15,880 bases of DNA from Pleurotus ostreatus/Saccharomyces cerevisiae fusant (lineage: Eukaryota; Opisthokonta). The notes beneath the pieces were generated by a model. It was not told the DNA's origin and did no database searches. It saw nothing but the letters and a program-made list of their open reading frames with translations. Of this stretch, positions 8,521-15,880 are shown piece after piece; the stretch's first letter is position 1; every line of letters starts with the position of its first letter. The DNA is taken from NCBI GenBank assembly GCA_024196135.1, contig JAMQCK010000783.1, positions 1 through 15,880 on the forward strand, in the 5' to 3' direction. The position numbers and the translations under genes were made by a program.

Positions 8521-9698
8521 CTAGGACGCGTTCACGGTTGCCGCTCGCGTTGACATCGACTGCGGACACGCACGCCGACCTTGACGGCTAAGAAGCGCAA
8601 TAAGGCAGGAAGCGGTGGGCCGCGCGACGGTGTGCACGGGTTGTCCGTCCTGGGAGGGCCCCTTGACCGGCCTATGGCCAAGCACGCGATTGGGCAGAAG
8701 GCGGAGCCCGCGCAGGGCGACGGCGCGCGCGAAGTCGTTTTTCGACAGACGCGCTATCTTCAGCAGCTCGAACTCGGTAATCAGCAACACGGCCACGTTG
8801 GGTTCCTTGGCCAACGGCTTCGTGAGAGCCCACCAGTTCAGCGCTTTGCGCGCTTCGAGGTCGAGATGGCTGGTGAACGTCGCTATGCTCCCCAGGGACG
8901 GAAGAAAACCGCGCTCGTACGCGAAGCCTGGGCGCGGGATGTAGGGCTGGTCCATGTGACGGTGATGCTAATTGTGGGAACAAAGACAGACAAAGAGAAA
9001 AGAAGAGAAAATGAAAATGAGCGAAGGCGCGCTCGCAAAGAGCGCAACCCACGCACCACGTCAAAGTAGACCTGCTTTGCGAGGTTGGGGTCAGCGCGTA
9101 GCGTGCGGACGAGGTTGGCGTATTTTTCGTAGACGCCCTCGGCAAAGTTGGTCCGCGACGCCTTTGCTATGACCGGGATTTTGCCCTGGGTGCCCTCGCA
9201 TGGGAGGAGGGCGTCCAGGCTGACGGCGACGGGCAGCATGATCATCCACTGATTCTCGTGACAATCCATTCCATCAACGAGGACGGTCCCGCTGACGTCA
9301 TGGTCGTGGCTGCTCACATCGCGAACCCGGACGACAAAGGGTCGAAGAGCTGCGCTGATCTGCTCCTTGTCACAGATGTTACCGAAGGTGGCCATTAGCA
9401 CGAGGATCCCAGCGGGCGTCCCCTTCGCGTCTGTGCCATATGCGAACATGCCGCCTGGCCGGGCCCCCTTCTCGCAAGGATAATAAGCGCCGTGCGGGAT
9501 CGAATATCCGGCATCTCTCAAGGCTGCGTCGATGGCGTAGCTGGGTGGCATGCGCACCATAACGATCTGCCACACTTCTGGCAGGCCTTTGTCGAAGTGT
9601 GCATACGGAATGCAAATGGAGGACGAGGTGACTGGTTCGGTGGCTTTGGGTGGCTTTGAACCGGTTTGGTCGCCTAAACGGGTAGTTTCGGCCGGCAT
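8521..9698 (-). CDS. X-family protein X1 with possible PemK/MazF-like core
   Basis: Two exons, 9698-9057 and 8967-8521, encode about 362 residues. The intron (89 nt) has donor GTGCGT, a long pyrimidine tract and acceptor ACAATTAG; a second in-frame AG at 8947 would drop 7 residues. Exon 1 matches X2 in order: WQIVMVR (43-49), LRDAGY, KGARP (77-81), GILVLMATFG (97-106), KEQISAALR, DGMDC (142-146) with WMIMLP, and RADPNLAKQVYFDV just before the intron. The GxIVxV, then GxRP, then V-L-hydrophobic-T order distantly resembles the SH3-like PemK/MazF fold, but with an insertion between strand and loop and no verified catalytic residues. That link is weak, and the real function is unknown. Exon 2 (PYIPRPGF, then ARKALNWWALTKP) has no evident counterpart in X2 and is less certain than exon 1. 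Confidence 0.68.
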
Positions 9699-10804
9699 GC
9701 TTGCTTTGTTCTTTTGTTACGAGAATGGTGCGACTATCCGGAGTCAGCAAAAATCACACGGAGCGAAAATCGGACAAGCCACCTTGCCACTGATCGCGGT
9801 TCGAGACGGCTGGACGCGTCGCGTCGCGCTCGATTTCATATGAGGTCATGTGACCGCACGCGTCGATAGGGGCGAGTGACGCAACGTTGACAAGGGCAGT
9901 GTCGCGACGCGCTCGCGAGCTGGACCATGCTGGATGCTGCGCGACGTCGCGTACGAAAAGAGAGGGGGGGGGAGGATTGAAGGGCGAGGGTGGTGTGAAG
10001 TGGAACTGCCACCCGGAACGGGGCCGGTGGCAACAGCCCCCAGGGAGTAGCCTCGACGCCGACAAAGCGCACCCGCGTCGCGCGTTGTTGACGGCTGACT
10101 AGCAACGTGGAGGTAGCTAAATGTTGTGACTCGCATTCAGAGACCGTATGAGTCGCGACAGAACGTGCATGGATGATCGGCGGGTCATTTACCATGGTCG
10201 AGACGCGAGACTGGGGCGACGCGCGCGACATAGGAAACCTGAGGCTTTGGGGGCTGCACAAGCGTGGCGACCTCGGCGAGAATGGGAGGGGCAAGTATGG
10301 TGTTTCTTTGAGAGACCCGCGAACGAAGGTGACGCGTCAGAGCGTCGAGAGGAAGGCATTCTGGGAAAATCATTTTGCTGCGCCCAATGCCACTTTCCAC
10401 GTGGATTCCGGTGATCTCCGGACAGTAAGCTTCCGCTGACGGACCCGCTTTTGGAATGGCTTATTCTTCATCGTGACCATCATCTCGAATCTCCAAGTAG
10501 CAGCGGTCGTTATCGCGCGACCGAACGCTTTCTAGATGCTCGACAAAGCGCTGCTATTGGAGGCACACACCGTCTCCTCCGCGCGGCCACTCCGCCTCTG
10601 GGCGATCTTTCTTCTCCAACGACACCTGCGTCAACGAGTTCCGCTAGAATGTGGGCGCTATAGACGCCTAGATATCGACAGGAATCCCCTCATTCACCGG
10701 CTGGGCATATAATTGTTGTTATCACGCGAAGACAACACTTCTCTCGAATGAGGTAGTGCGAGAATGGATATACGAGTAAGTCTACAGTATAGTTTATCCA
10801 CGAC
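9699..10804. other. Spacer between X1 and Z3 (both minus)
   Basis: About 1.1 kb that should hold the X1 promoter and the Z3 3' region. It contains a run of nine G (about 9964-9972), ACGCGT hexamers at 9814 and 9858, and a palindrome at 10330. A plus frame at 10173-10439 (88 codons) has fairly protein-like composition (for example KYGVSLRDPRTKV) but no start context, splice signals or paralogue to support it. No TATA box is evident near 9698. Confidence 0.4.
9814..9863. promoter_or_regulatory. Pair of ACGCGT (MCB-like) hexamers upstream of X1
   Basis: ACGCGT occurs at 9814-9819 and 9858-9863, 116-165 nt upstream of the X1 start codon. ACGCGT is the core site of fungal MBF (Mbp1/Swi6) cell-cycle regulators. 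In GC-rich DNA such hexamers also arise by chance, so this is tentative. Confidence 0.22.
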
Positions 10805-11593
10805 TTATCGAGCGCTCTGCTTATCGGCAGCGGCCGAAAGCGCCTTGAGTTGCTCGCCTAAGCGCCCCTTCAGGTCGTTGGGGAGGTCAGTCCAAAGCGG
10901 CGATGTCCAGGGCGAGAACTCCGGGCAGCCCTCCTTGTAGTGCTCGAGCAGGATCCTCTGCGCCTGAACATCGGGCGCATCATGGATCTTCATGGCATCT
11001 CGTCGCAGACTCATTCTCCTGAATATCAGCGCCATATTCACCCGGACGTGAGTCGGCACATGCTCCTCCTCCTCCTCCTCCTCCTCGAGCGCCAGATTCA
11101 TCCTGCACATCGGGCAGCTATACATCACATACCCGGGATAATGCGCCTGCACCAGGTGCTCGAGCAGCTGCGCGCCCTTCGGCGCCTCCCACATGATATT
11201 GCACTTCCAAAAACAGGGAAATATGTCGAGGCCGTCGCTCGACTGCGCGAGCGGGACGTCTTTCCAGAGGACCGGGGTCTTCATGTTGTCCCCGGCAAGT
11301 GCATCGAGGTGGCTTTGGACGTGGGCCTCAACGTCGACGCGCAGGTGCGGGGTGGCGGAGAAGTGGTCGTGACGGTCGGAGCCGCTGATCCATAGGCAGT
11401 CCTTGAACTCGCAGGCGAGGCGGCGGCCTTTGACGGGCTGGAGAAGCGTGAGCTCCTCCAGCAGGTGGTCAGTGTGCAGGAGCTTGACGAGGTGGTTCGG
11501 GGAGAGCACAGTGCAGAGAGACTGCGTCGGGTGGAATTTGGCGGCGAGGTCGACAGTCTTTAGGTAGGCAATGAAGTCGTCGCTTATCGCCAT
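10805..11593 (-). CDS. Zinc-finger-like family protein Z3
   Basis: A single-exon gene of 262 residues, the shortest member and probably closest to the basic plan. The N-terminal block AISDDFIAYLKTVDL aligns with Z2. Module 1 is C61-x4-C66-x24-H91-x3-H95. Module 2 is C127-x3-C131-x14-H146-x4-H151, with CPMC at 160-163, then eight consecutive Glu, then RILLEHYKEGCPEF and a short C-terminal region W.DLPNDLKGRLGEQLKAL that also matches Z2. The paired Cys/His spacing predicts zinc-stabilised folds; the ligand is unknown. Compared with Z2 it lacks both repeat insertions. The start codon aligns with that of Z2 and lies 94 nt after a TATA box of the same 13-base sequence. X2 diverges from it on the other strand. 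Confidence 0.82.
   Translation of the reverse strand: MAISDDFIAYLKTVDLAAKFHPTQSLCTVLSPNHLVKLLHTDHLLEELTLLQPVKGRRLACEFKDCLWISGSDRHDHFSATPHLRVDVEAHVQSHLDALAGDNMKTPVLWKDVPLAQSSDGLDIFPCFWKCNIMWEAPKGAQLLEHLVQAHYPGYVMYSCPMCRMNLALEEEEEEEEHVPTHVRVNMALIFRRMSLRRDAMKIHDAPDVQAQRILLEHYKEGCPEFSPWTSPLWTDLPNDLKGRLGEQLKALSAAADKQSAR
11063..11086. repeat. (CTC)8 microsatellite, poly-Glu codons of Z3
   Basis: Eight perfect CTC triplets on the plus strand read as GAG on the minus strand and encode eight Glu residues just after the CPMC knuckle of Z3. Confidence 0.95.
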
Positions 11594-12597
11594 TCTAGGT
11601 GGTCGCGGTAGTAGAAAGCGGACGAGTGATGATAGACTAGACGACGGTGGGAGTTCGAAGGTTCAATGTGGCCACTAGCGGTCGCGCTTATATACAGCAG
11701 GATATGAGCATACCACGAGGCCGCCATGCTTCAAAACAAAGAAAGCGTAGCTGAAAGCCATTGGTCATGTCTGAGGCACGAAAATAGATCTTGTCGGCAA
11801 TGTGGATATAGCCAAGGACAAAGCCTTCCAAAAGGAGCACATCAACGGGACCATACGGATCCCGGCATTTGCCGAAGCGGCGTGGCGATGGCACACGAGG
11901 CGGTTTCGGGCGACGACGACGACGGCGGCAGCAAGCCAATGGCGGGCTCGCAGTAGGTCGATGACTGGCTCGCCGCCGACTCGGGGGCCTTCCATAGCGC
12001 ACCTGGCAACGTTCAGTATGCTGTCTTTTCCAACATCGCTCCTAGGGGGGCCGATCTCCCCCGTCCTCCCCAAGATGCCGCATTGTCCGAGTCGGCCATC
12101 GGATGCCCACCATTTTCGACAGCTATCCAGCCCCTCCACCAATTGCCATAGACAAACTCGCGCGTCTCTCACATGCGCTCTCTGCGTGCGCCCTGTTCTG
12201 CGTAACGGCAGGTGAGCTCGAATGACGATAGAAAAGGGCGCCTGTTCGACGACGCTGCGCAGAGAACCCGAGAAGCCATGACTAACGGCTCAAAAAAATA
12301 CGTGTCACAGCTGAACCTCCCGCAGCGCAGCAGCCGACCCCGTCACATCCCGCCATCACCTTCCCTTCCCGGCAGTCTTTGTCCCCATCACGTGAGCGCA
12401 ACGTTGTGTTCGCCCGGCCTCTCGGCCTGATCACGCACAAACACAGCCGCCACCGCTCGTCTCCGACCTCCATCGTTTGTCTCCCACCTCCATTCATAGC
12501 ACACATTCCCGTCGCCCCGCCGGTTTTGTTCGATTCTTGTTGAGGCTGTCACCGCACATAGCAAAACATCCGTCACATACAGCACAACAAACACTCG
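11594..12597. other. Divergent spacer between Z3 and X2
   Basis: About 1 kb between divergent starts. Beyond the Z3 TATA box, the plus frame from the ATG at 11726 to 12148 is open except for one internal TAG (11954-11956) and encodes plausible peptide such as DDWLAADSGAFHS; it may be a decayed gene or an unresolved exon. From about 12340 to 12590 the plus strand is pyrimidine-rich and is probably the X2 5' leader. I see no TATA box for X2. Confidence 0.4.
11682..11694 (-). promoter_or_regulatory. TATA box with conserved flank, Z3 promoter
   Basis: The minus strand reads TATATAAGCGCGA, identical over 13 bases to the element upstream of Z2, and lies 94 nt before the Z3 start codon. Conservation of the flank beyond the TATA core suggests that the duplication carried the promoter. 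Confidence 0.65.
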
Positions 12598-13868
12598 ATG
12601 CCGGCCCCGCGCTCGCATCTGATTCCCTCCAGCGACCCGAGGCTGTCGTACTCCACCCGTATTCCTACCGGGGCCGGCGCTCTCCTCCCCACCGGCGCAA
12701 GGTCTCTGTCGGTCACTGACATACTCGCTGGTCGCTCGATCACCCCCATACCAGCTCCTTGCCCGGTAGCTCACGTCCCCGCCCCTCTCATTCGACGCCA
12801 GCTCATCCTCCCAATCCGCCCCGGGCAGATTGTCGCCCTCCGCTTCTCGTCCTGGTCGCTCGTCCACGCCGGCCTCCGGGAGGCAGGCTACGACGACACC
12901 CCTGGCCTGCACTACGCCAAGGGCGCGCGCCCGGCGATCGTTCTTCGATGCGCGGTGGACGTATCTAGCGACGCCGTTGCCTTCACAGTGCTGCCCATCA
13001 CCTCTTTCGGGCGCACGCGGGACAAGAAGCATATCAGCTGGGCGCTGCAGGACTACGTTCTTCAAGCGAGGGCTGCAGACGATCAGGTCGACACCACACG
13101 TAAAGGGTCTGGTCTCACCTTCGACGGCACCATCCCCATCCACGGCCTCGACTGCTCGACCTCTTGGGTCATTGCCCTCCCCTTCGACGTCATCTCCTCC
13201 AGCGCGGATGTCTGGTCCATAGTCCCGTACTACGATAGCGTTATCAACAAGAATAGTTCAACAACGAAGCAGGCTTTCGTATCCGAAGCTACTCTGCGCG
13301 CACTCATCAAGCTTGTGGACAAGAATCGCGACGCGTTCATCGGTGAGTTGAAGAGAAATCCTGATTTCGCGGAGAGTGTGAGGTATGAGATGGTGAGTTT
13401 TCCTTTACTCTCTTTGGTGAGTCACCGTAATAAACATTTCTCGAACAGTATCTTTCTGTTCTCCCACCTGGTCATCCCATCCCACCGTCCAAGAAGGCCC
13501 TCGAGCCGCTGAAGGCAACTCATTATCATGCCAACGAGCCATTCTCAAACCCACCTTCCTCAACCTCAACTTCGGACACCCCTTACACACCGCATTCCTC
13601 GTCCTCATATGACTCCACCCTCACTCAGCCTATCACTCGAGCCCGTCGCCCCCTCCCCGCGATTCCCACCACGAGCCACGGACGCGACATTCCGAGTCAA
13701 ACTACGCCGACTTCTCTCTTTCGGGTCTCTACAACAAAGGCAGCCTCTCCGCTTGCTCTCAATGCTCTTAAGGAGCAGGCGACGCTCGACTGCGCATTCA
13801 ATGCCGAAGGGGAATTATTCATCTTGTCTCTTCCGCTGACATGGTATCCACCGCCGACGCCGACTTAG
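12598..13868 (+). CDS. X-family protein X2 with possible PemK/MazF-like core
   Basis: Exons 12598-13392 and 13449-13868 encode 404 residues in the simplest model. The intron is 56 nt (GTGAGT donor, GAACAG acceptor, phase 0) and sits at the same protein position as in X1. The core matches X1: GQIVALR (76-82), LREAGY, KGARPAIVL (108-116), FTVLPITSFG (129-138), KKHISWAL, HGLDC (182-186) with WVIALP, and LKRNPDFAESVRYEM. GQIV, GARPAIVL and TVLPITS in this order resemble PemK/MazF proteins (SH3-like barrel, usually an RNase toxin in bacteria), but spacing differs and an active site is not demonstrated. Exon 2 is Ser/Pro/Thr-rich, then LNALKEQATLDCAFNAEGEL, ending at TAG 13866. A second long frame overlaps this end, so the true C-terminus may be different. 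The N-terminal 60 residues are low-complexity. Confidence 0.7.
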
Positions 13869-14683
13869 ACAAGAAGAACGCTGAGCCCATTACGCCGACG
13901 AAGACCTCGCACATCCCGCCCACACCTGACCCTCGCACCCCGCCGAAACGCACCTCGGACACGCCGCTTCCGTCGCGTCCTTCTAAACGCAGATCGGAAG
14001 GCAAGCCGACTCGGAGGTTCGAGCGGTCGCCGTCGCCATCACCGTCGCCTGCTGCGCGCATAGTCAAGGAGATATTCAGGTTGGCGTCGGTGTCGCAAAC
14101 TCCTCATCGGGAGACTCAGCTGATCGAACTTCCACATCACTCGGGCACGATGCTGGCGGCAATGGAGAGGCTGCAGGCTCGTCGTTTAATGGAGGAGGCA
14201 CCTATGCTGGTCCCACATCGCTCGTCTTTGTCGGAGGCGCGCCCTATGCAGACGCCGTCCACCGAGAATTCGGATTCTATCGAGAGCGAACATCAAGAGG
14301 ACAACTCATGGCTGAAGGTAGCAGACGTTCTCCACGCTTCCTCTGGTGCTCAGTCCGCCGCCTCGGAGCCCTTTCAACCCGGAGTTACCTCGTCGATTAA
14401 CGCTCTGGGATCCTCCTCGTCGACTCCCCAGTCTGAGCCGCCCGCCATCCCACAGACACTCGCCGAAGCCTGTTCCTCGTTCGCCTGGGCTCAGACCTCC
14501 GCGTCGACAGTCCTCTACGTCGCCAAACCATCGACATCCTCGTTCGCGAGACCGTTGTTGAAGTCCTCGGTCTCCACGCCGTCACCGGCCGACGAAACCA
14601 ACCTTCAGAAGCGCAAATCGGTCAGCGCCGCATTCGAGCATCCTACGAAGCGGCAGCGCGGGGAGGTAGAGGAGGGTGCTTAG
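13841..14683 (+). CDS. Ser/Pro-rich nuclear-type reading frame, probable C-terminal part of X2
   Basis: A 280-codon frame (open from 13772) overlaps the end of the X2 frame by 97 bp. It has no domain that I recognise. It is rich in Ser, Pro and Thr and carries two bipartite-like basic signals: KRRSEGKPTRRFER near residue 50 and KRKS...TKRQR near the end, just before an acidic tail. Such composition fits a disordered nuclear tail. Overlapping starts are unusual in basidiomycetes, so an unrecognised intron joining it to X2 exon 2, or a sequence frameshift, is more likely than a separate gene. I tested the GTATCC donor at 13844 with nearby acceptors; one gives an immediate stop and another (AG at 14078-14079) keeps the frame but needs a 236-nt intron, so the join remains unresolved. 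Confidence 0.5.
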   Translation: MVSTADADLDKKNAEPITPTKTSHIPPTPDPRTPPKRTSDTPLPSRPSKRRSEGKPTRRFERSPSPSPSPAARIVKEIFRLASVSQTPHRETQLIELPHHSGTMLAAMERLQARRLMEEAPMLVPHRSSLSEARPMQTPSTENSDSIESEHQEDNSWLKVADVLHASSGAQSAASEPFQPGVTSSINALGSSSSTPQSEPPAIPQTLAEACSSFAWAQTSASTVLYVAKPSTSSFARPLLKSSVSTPSPADETNLQKRKSVSAAFEHPTKRQRGEVEEGA

Positions 14684-14731
14684 TCGCGAGGGACGTCGAG
14701 CGATTTCAGTAGTCTCCAACACGTATGGCTT

Positions 14732-14751
14732 GACGTACTTGCTAGTACGTC
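14732..14751. repeat. Perfect inverted repeat, 7-bp arms and 6-nt loop
   Basis: GACGTAC (14732-14738), loop TTGCTA, GTACGTC (14745-14751). The right arm coincides with a strong splice-donor sequence, GTACGT, 61 nt after the stop codon at 14683. Confidence 0.7.
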
Positions 14752-14796
14752 CCCTTCCATCCTTTTTCTTCGTCGCTCGCGCTGACCATCTCGTAG
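14745..14796 (+). other. Probable 52-nt intron in the X2 3' untranslated region
   Basis: Donor GTACGT, a pyrimidine-rich middle, branch-like CGCTGAC and acceptor CTCGTAG give a typical intron for this genome in both length and signals. It lies 61 nt beyond the stop codon at 14683, so it would be a 3' UTR intron unless the coding frame continues differently. Confidence 0.45.
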
Positions 14797-15040
14797 AATA
14801 AGTGCTTACTCATGACGCGCACCTTGTGTATCATCTCCATCCGCTGTAGCCCGTCCACTTTCCTTTGACTGATTTTCTGTCTCTCATCCACCCACGTCCA
14901 TTGTATCCTGTCTCTCGCATATGATGCTCATTGTATTTATTCTCACCCTTATTTAGCCGTCTTCCTTTCTTCCTCCTTATGCTCGTCTTCTCTGATTCGC
15001 ACACGCTAATTTAACACTTATTTATTGCGCTGGTCGCAGT

Positions 15041-15185
15041 CATGCTCACCGTATACTTGTCACGCCAATTCATATACCCACATATGCCCAACATACGCAT
15101 CTATATACTCACCATGCCCATTCTCATACCCCCATGTTCACCCGTATACCCATCATGCTCACTCATGTACTCACCACATGCACCG
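15041..15185. repeat. Degenerate CATACCC/CATGCYCA-like low-complexity tract
   Basis: About 145 bp composed of imperfect short units such as CATATACCCA, CATATGCCCA, CATGCCCAT and CATGCTCACTCATG. No exact period holds throughout, so it is an aged minisatellite or simple-sequence tract, not a telomere-type array. Confidence 0.55.
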
Positions 15186-15747
15186 TCTTCTCACTCATCT
15201 ACCCTATGTCCTGTACATATCCTCGGCCAACAATTTCCACGCTCTTTCAATCCTCGCCCAACTGGTGCCGACGCACGATGAGAGAAGGGCACGCAGACCC
15301 GGAGGTCGTCAACCAGAGCAGACCTCGAGCGATATCGACCAGCGCAGACTCGAAGGATTTCGATCAATTGTGGAGTCCTTCGCCCCGCTCTGAGCCCATC
15401 TTCGCCCCTTCCCAGCTCCTCTGGCGAATTTGGCGAAAAGGACTTTGTATCATGTCTGATGTCTCGGTTCCTGTTGAGTAATCTCCGCTGGCCATATTCT
15501 TCCAATTGAATGAGGCCAGCCGTTCCAATCCAGTCAGCTGGTGCGCAATGTGCGTAGCGCAGATGTCGAACAACGAGCCCAGGCCGGTAACGTGACCGCC
15601 ATGCGAGCGCTTCCCCTTTGACCACTGATGGCGCAGCGGAGTTTGAAAATCCACATAAGCGGACATGTGCGCGATTTGATGGGCGTTCTTTCTTGTCTCT
15701 CAACCTCACCCCACCACCCGGACTTCCCTCTTTACTGACCCCCGCAG

Positions 15748-15880
15748 CTGGCTCTCAATCCCGACAGCTCGCTTTTGCCCTCAATGCCTCTACTTGGACA
15801 GCTTACAAGCGCTGTCAATGTTTTTGCGGGCGGACCCAATGCCACGCTGAGCGGGTACCCCAATGGTACGCTAGTCGTGT
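15748..15880 (+). CDS. Possible exon of a gene running off the right edge
   Basis: After a good acceptor context (TTTACTGACCCCCGCAG, with branch-like CTGAC), the frame beginning at 15748 stays open to the window end. It encodes about 44 residues including PLLGQLTSAVNVFAGG, NAT and NGT. The two sequons and the Gly/Asn/Thr-rich text would suit a secreted or cell-surface protein. A pyrimidine-rich leader and an in-frame ATG at 15784 offer the alternative that the gene starts there with no upstream exon. There is no paralogue in the window and no recognised family. Confidence is low because only 133 bases are visible. Confidence 0.35.
   Translation, partial: MALNPDSSLLPSMPLLGQLTSAVNVFAGGPNATLSGYPNGTLVV

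Larger units (their letters stand above)
14684..15747. other. Spacer downstream of X2, pyrimidine-rich, no convincing gene
   Basis: After the probable 3' UTR intron the plus strand is strongly C/T-rich (14797-15040) and then becomes a degenerate CATACCC-like tract. Frames of 100-170 codons on both strands in 15130-15710 overlap each other and show no domains. Another pyrimidine-rich stretch (15680-15747) leads into the possible exon at the right edge. Confidence 0.4.

Noticed and set aside
8581..9172. Plus frames of 109 and 162 codons opposite X1
   Set aside because: They are antisense shadows of X1 exon 2 and its intron; the minus frame is supported by splice signals and by continuity with exon 1, which has a paralogue.
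9294..9301. TGACGTCA, a CRE-type bZIP palindrome
   Set aside because: It lies inside X1 coding exon 1, where the bases are explained by conserved codons; no promoter is expected there.
11688..12172. Minus frames upstream of Z3, one with a kinase-like LLLEGF string
   Set aside because: The match is only a few residues, there is no nucleotide-binding loop, and the frame overlaps the Z3 promoter.
13417..13448. Second GTGAGT donor inside the X2 intron
   Set aside because: Its use would leave a 32-nt intron, too short to splice; the donor at 13393 gives 56 nt and matches the X1 intron position.
1..15880. tRNA genes, CRISPR arrays, transposase genes and terminal inverted repeats of a mobile element
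   Set aside because: I found no tRNA B-box in a plausible cloverleaf, no regularly spaced repeats with unique spacers, and no reverse transcriptase or transposase motif in any frame examined.

Overview
The window looks like nuclear DNA of a filamentous basidiomycete, probably an Agaricomycete. It is GC-rich, genes lie on both strands, and coding exons are broken by many 41-110 nt introns with GTRNGT-type donors, CTRAY-like branch sites and YAG acceptors. I saw no bacterial operon structure, rRNA, tRNA, CRISPR array or insertion sequence. All exon models were built by eye from splice signals, frame and family resemblance.

Layout from left to right. (1) 1-1192, minus: the N-terminal part of a multi-intron MFS transporter of the fungal allantoate/nicotinate permease type, running off the left edge. 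Its model includes a 6-nt microexon. (2) 1931-4243, plus: a 7-exon gene for a protein with two RRM-like domains, a long charged coiled coil and a C-terminal HPD-containing J-like segment. It is divergent from the transporter. (3) 4401-5252, minus; 6311-7522, plus; and 10805-11593, minus: three intronless members of one zinc-finger-like family, here called Z1, Z2 and Z3. Each has an N-terminal CC-HH module, a second CC-HH module, a trailing CPxC knuckle and an ILLxHYE motif. Z2 and Z3 share a 13-nt TATA-box sequence. (4) 8521-9698, minus, and 12598-13868, plus (possibly to 14683): two members of a second family, X1 and X2. They share a core containing GQIV, KGARP and PITSF-like motifs that distantly recalls the PemK/MazF fold, and a phase-0 intron at the same place. 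(5) 15748-15880: a possible first or internal exon of another plus-strand gene cut by the right edge.

From about 4.4 kb to 14.7 kb, members of the two unrelated families Z and X alternate (Z1, Z2, X1, Z3, X2). Short minisatellites and unassigned spacers separate them. This looks like a lineage-specific, duplicating accessory region beside more ordinary genes (transporter, RRM protein). Whether Z and X proteins work together is inference from position only. The main uncertainties are the 3' structure of X2, where two long reading frames overlap, and the coding status of the roughly 1-kb spacers.
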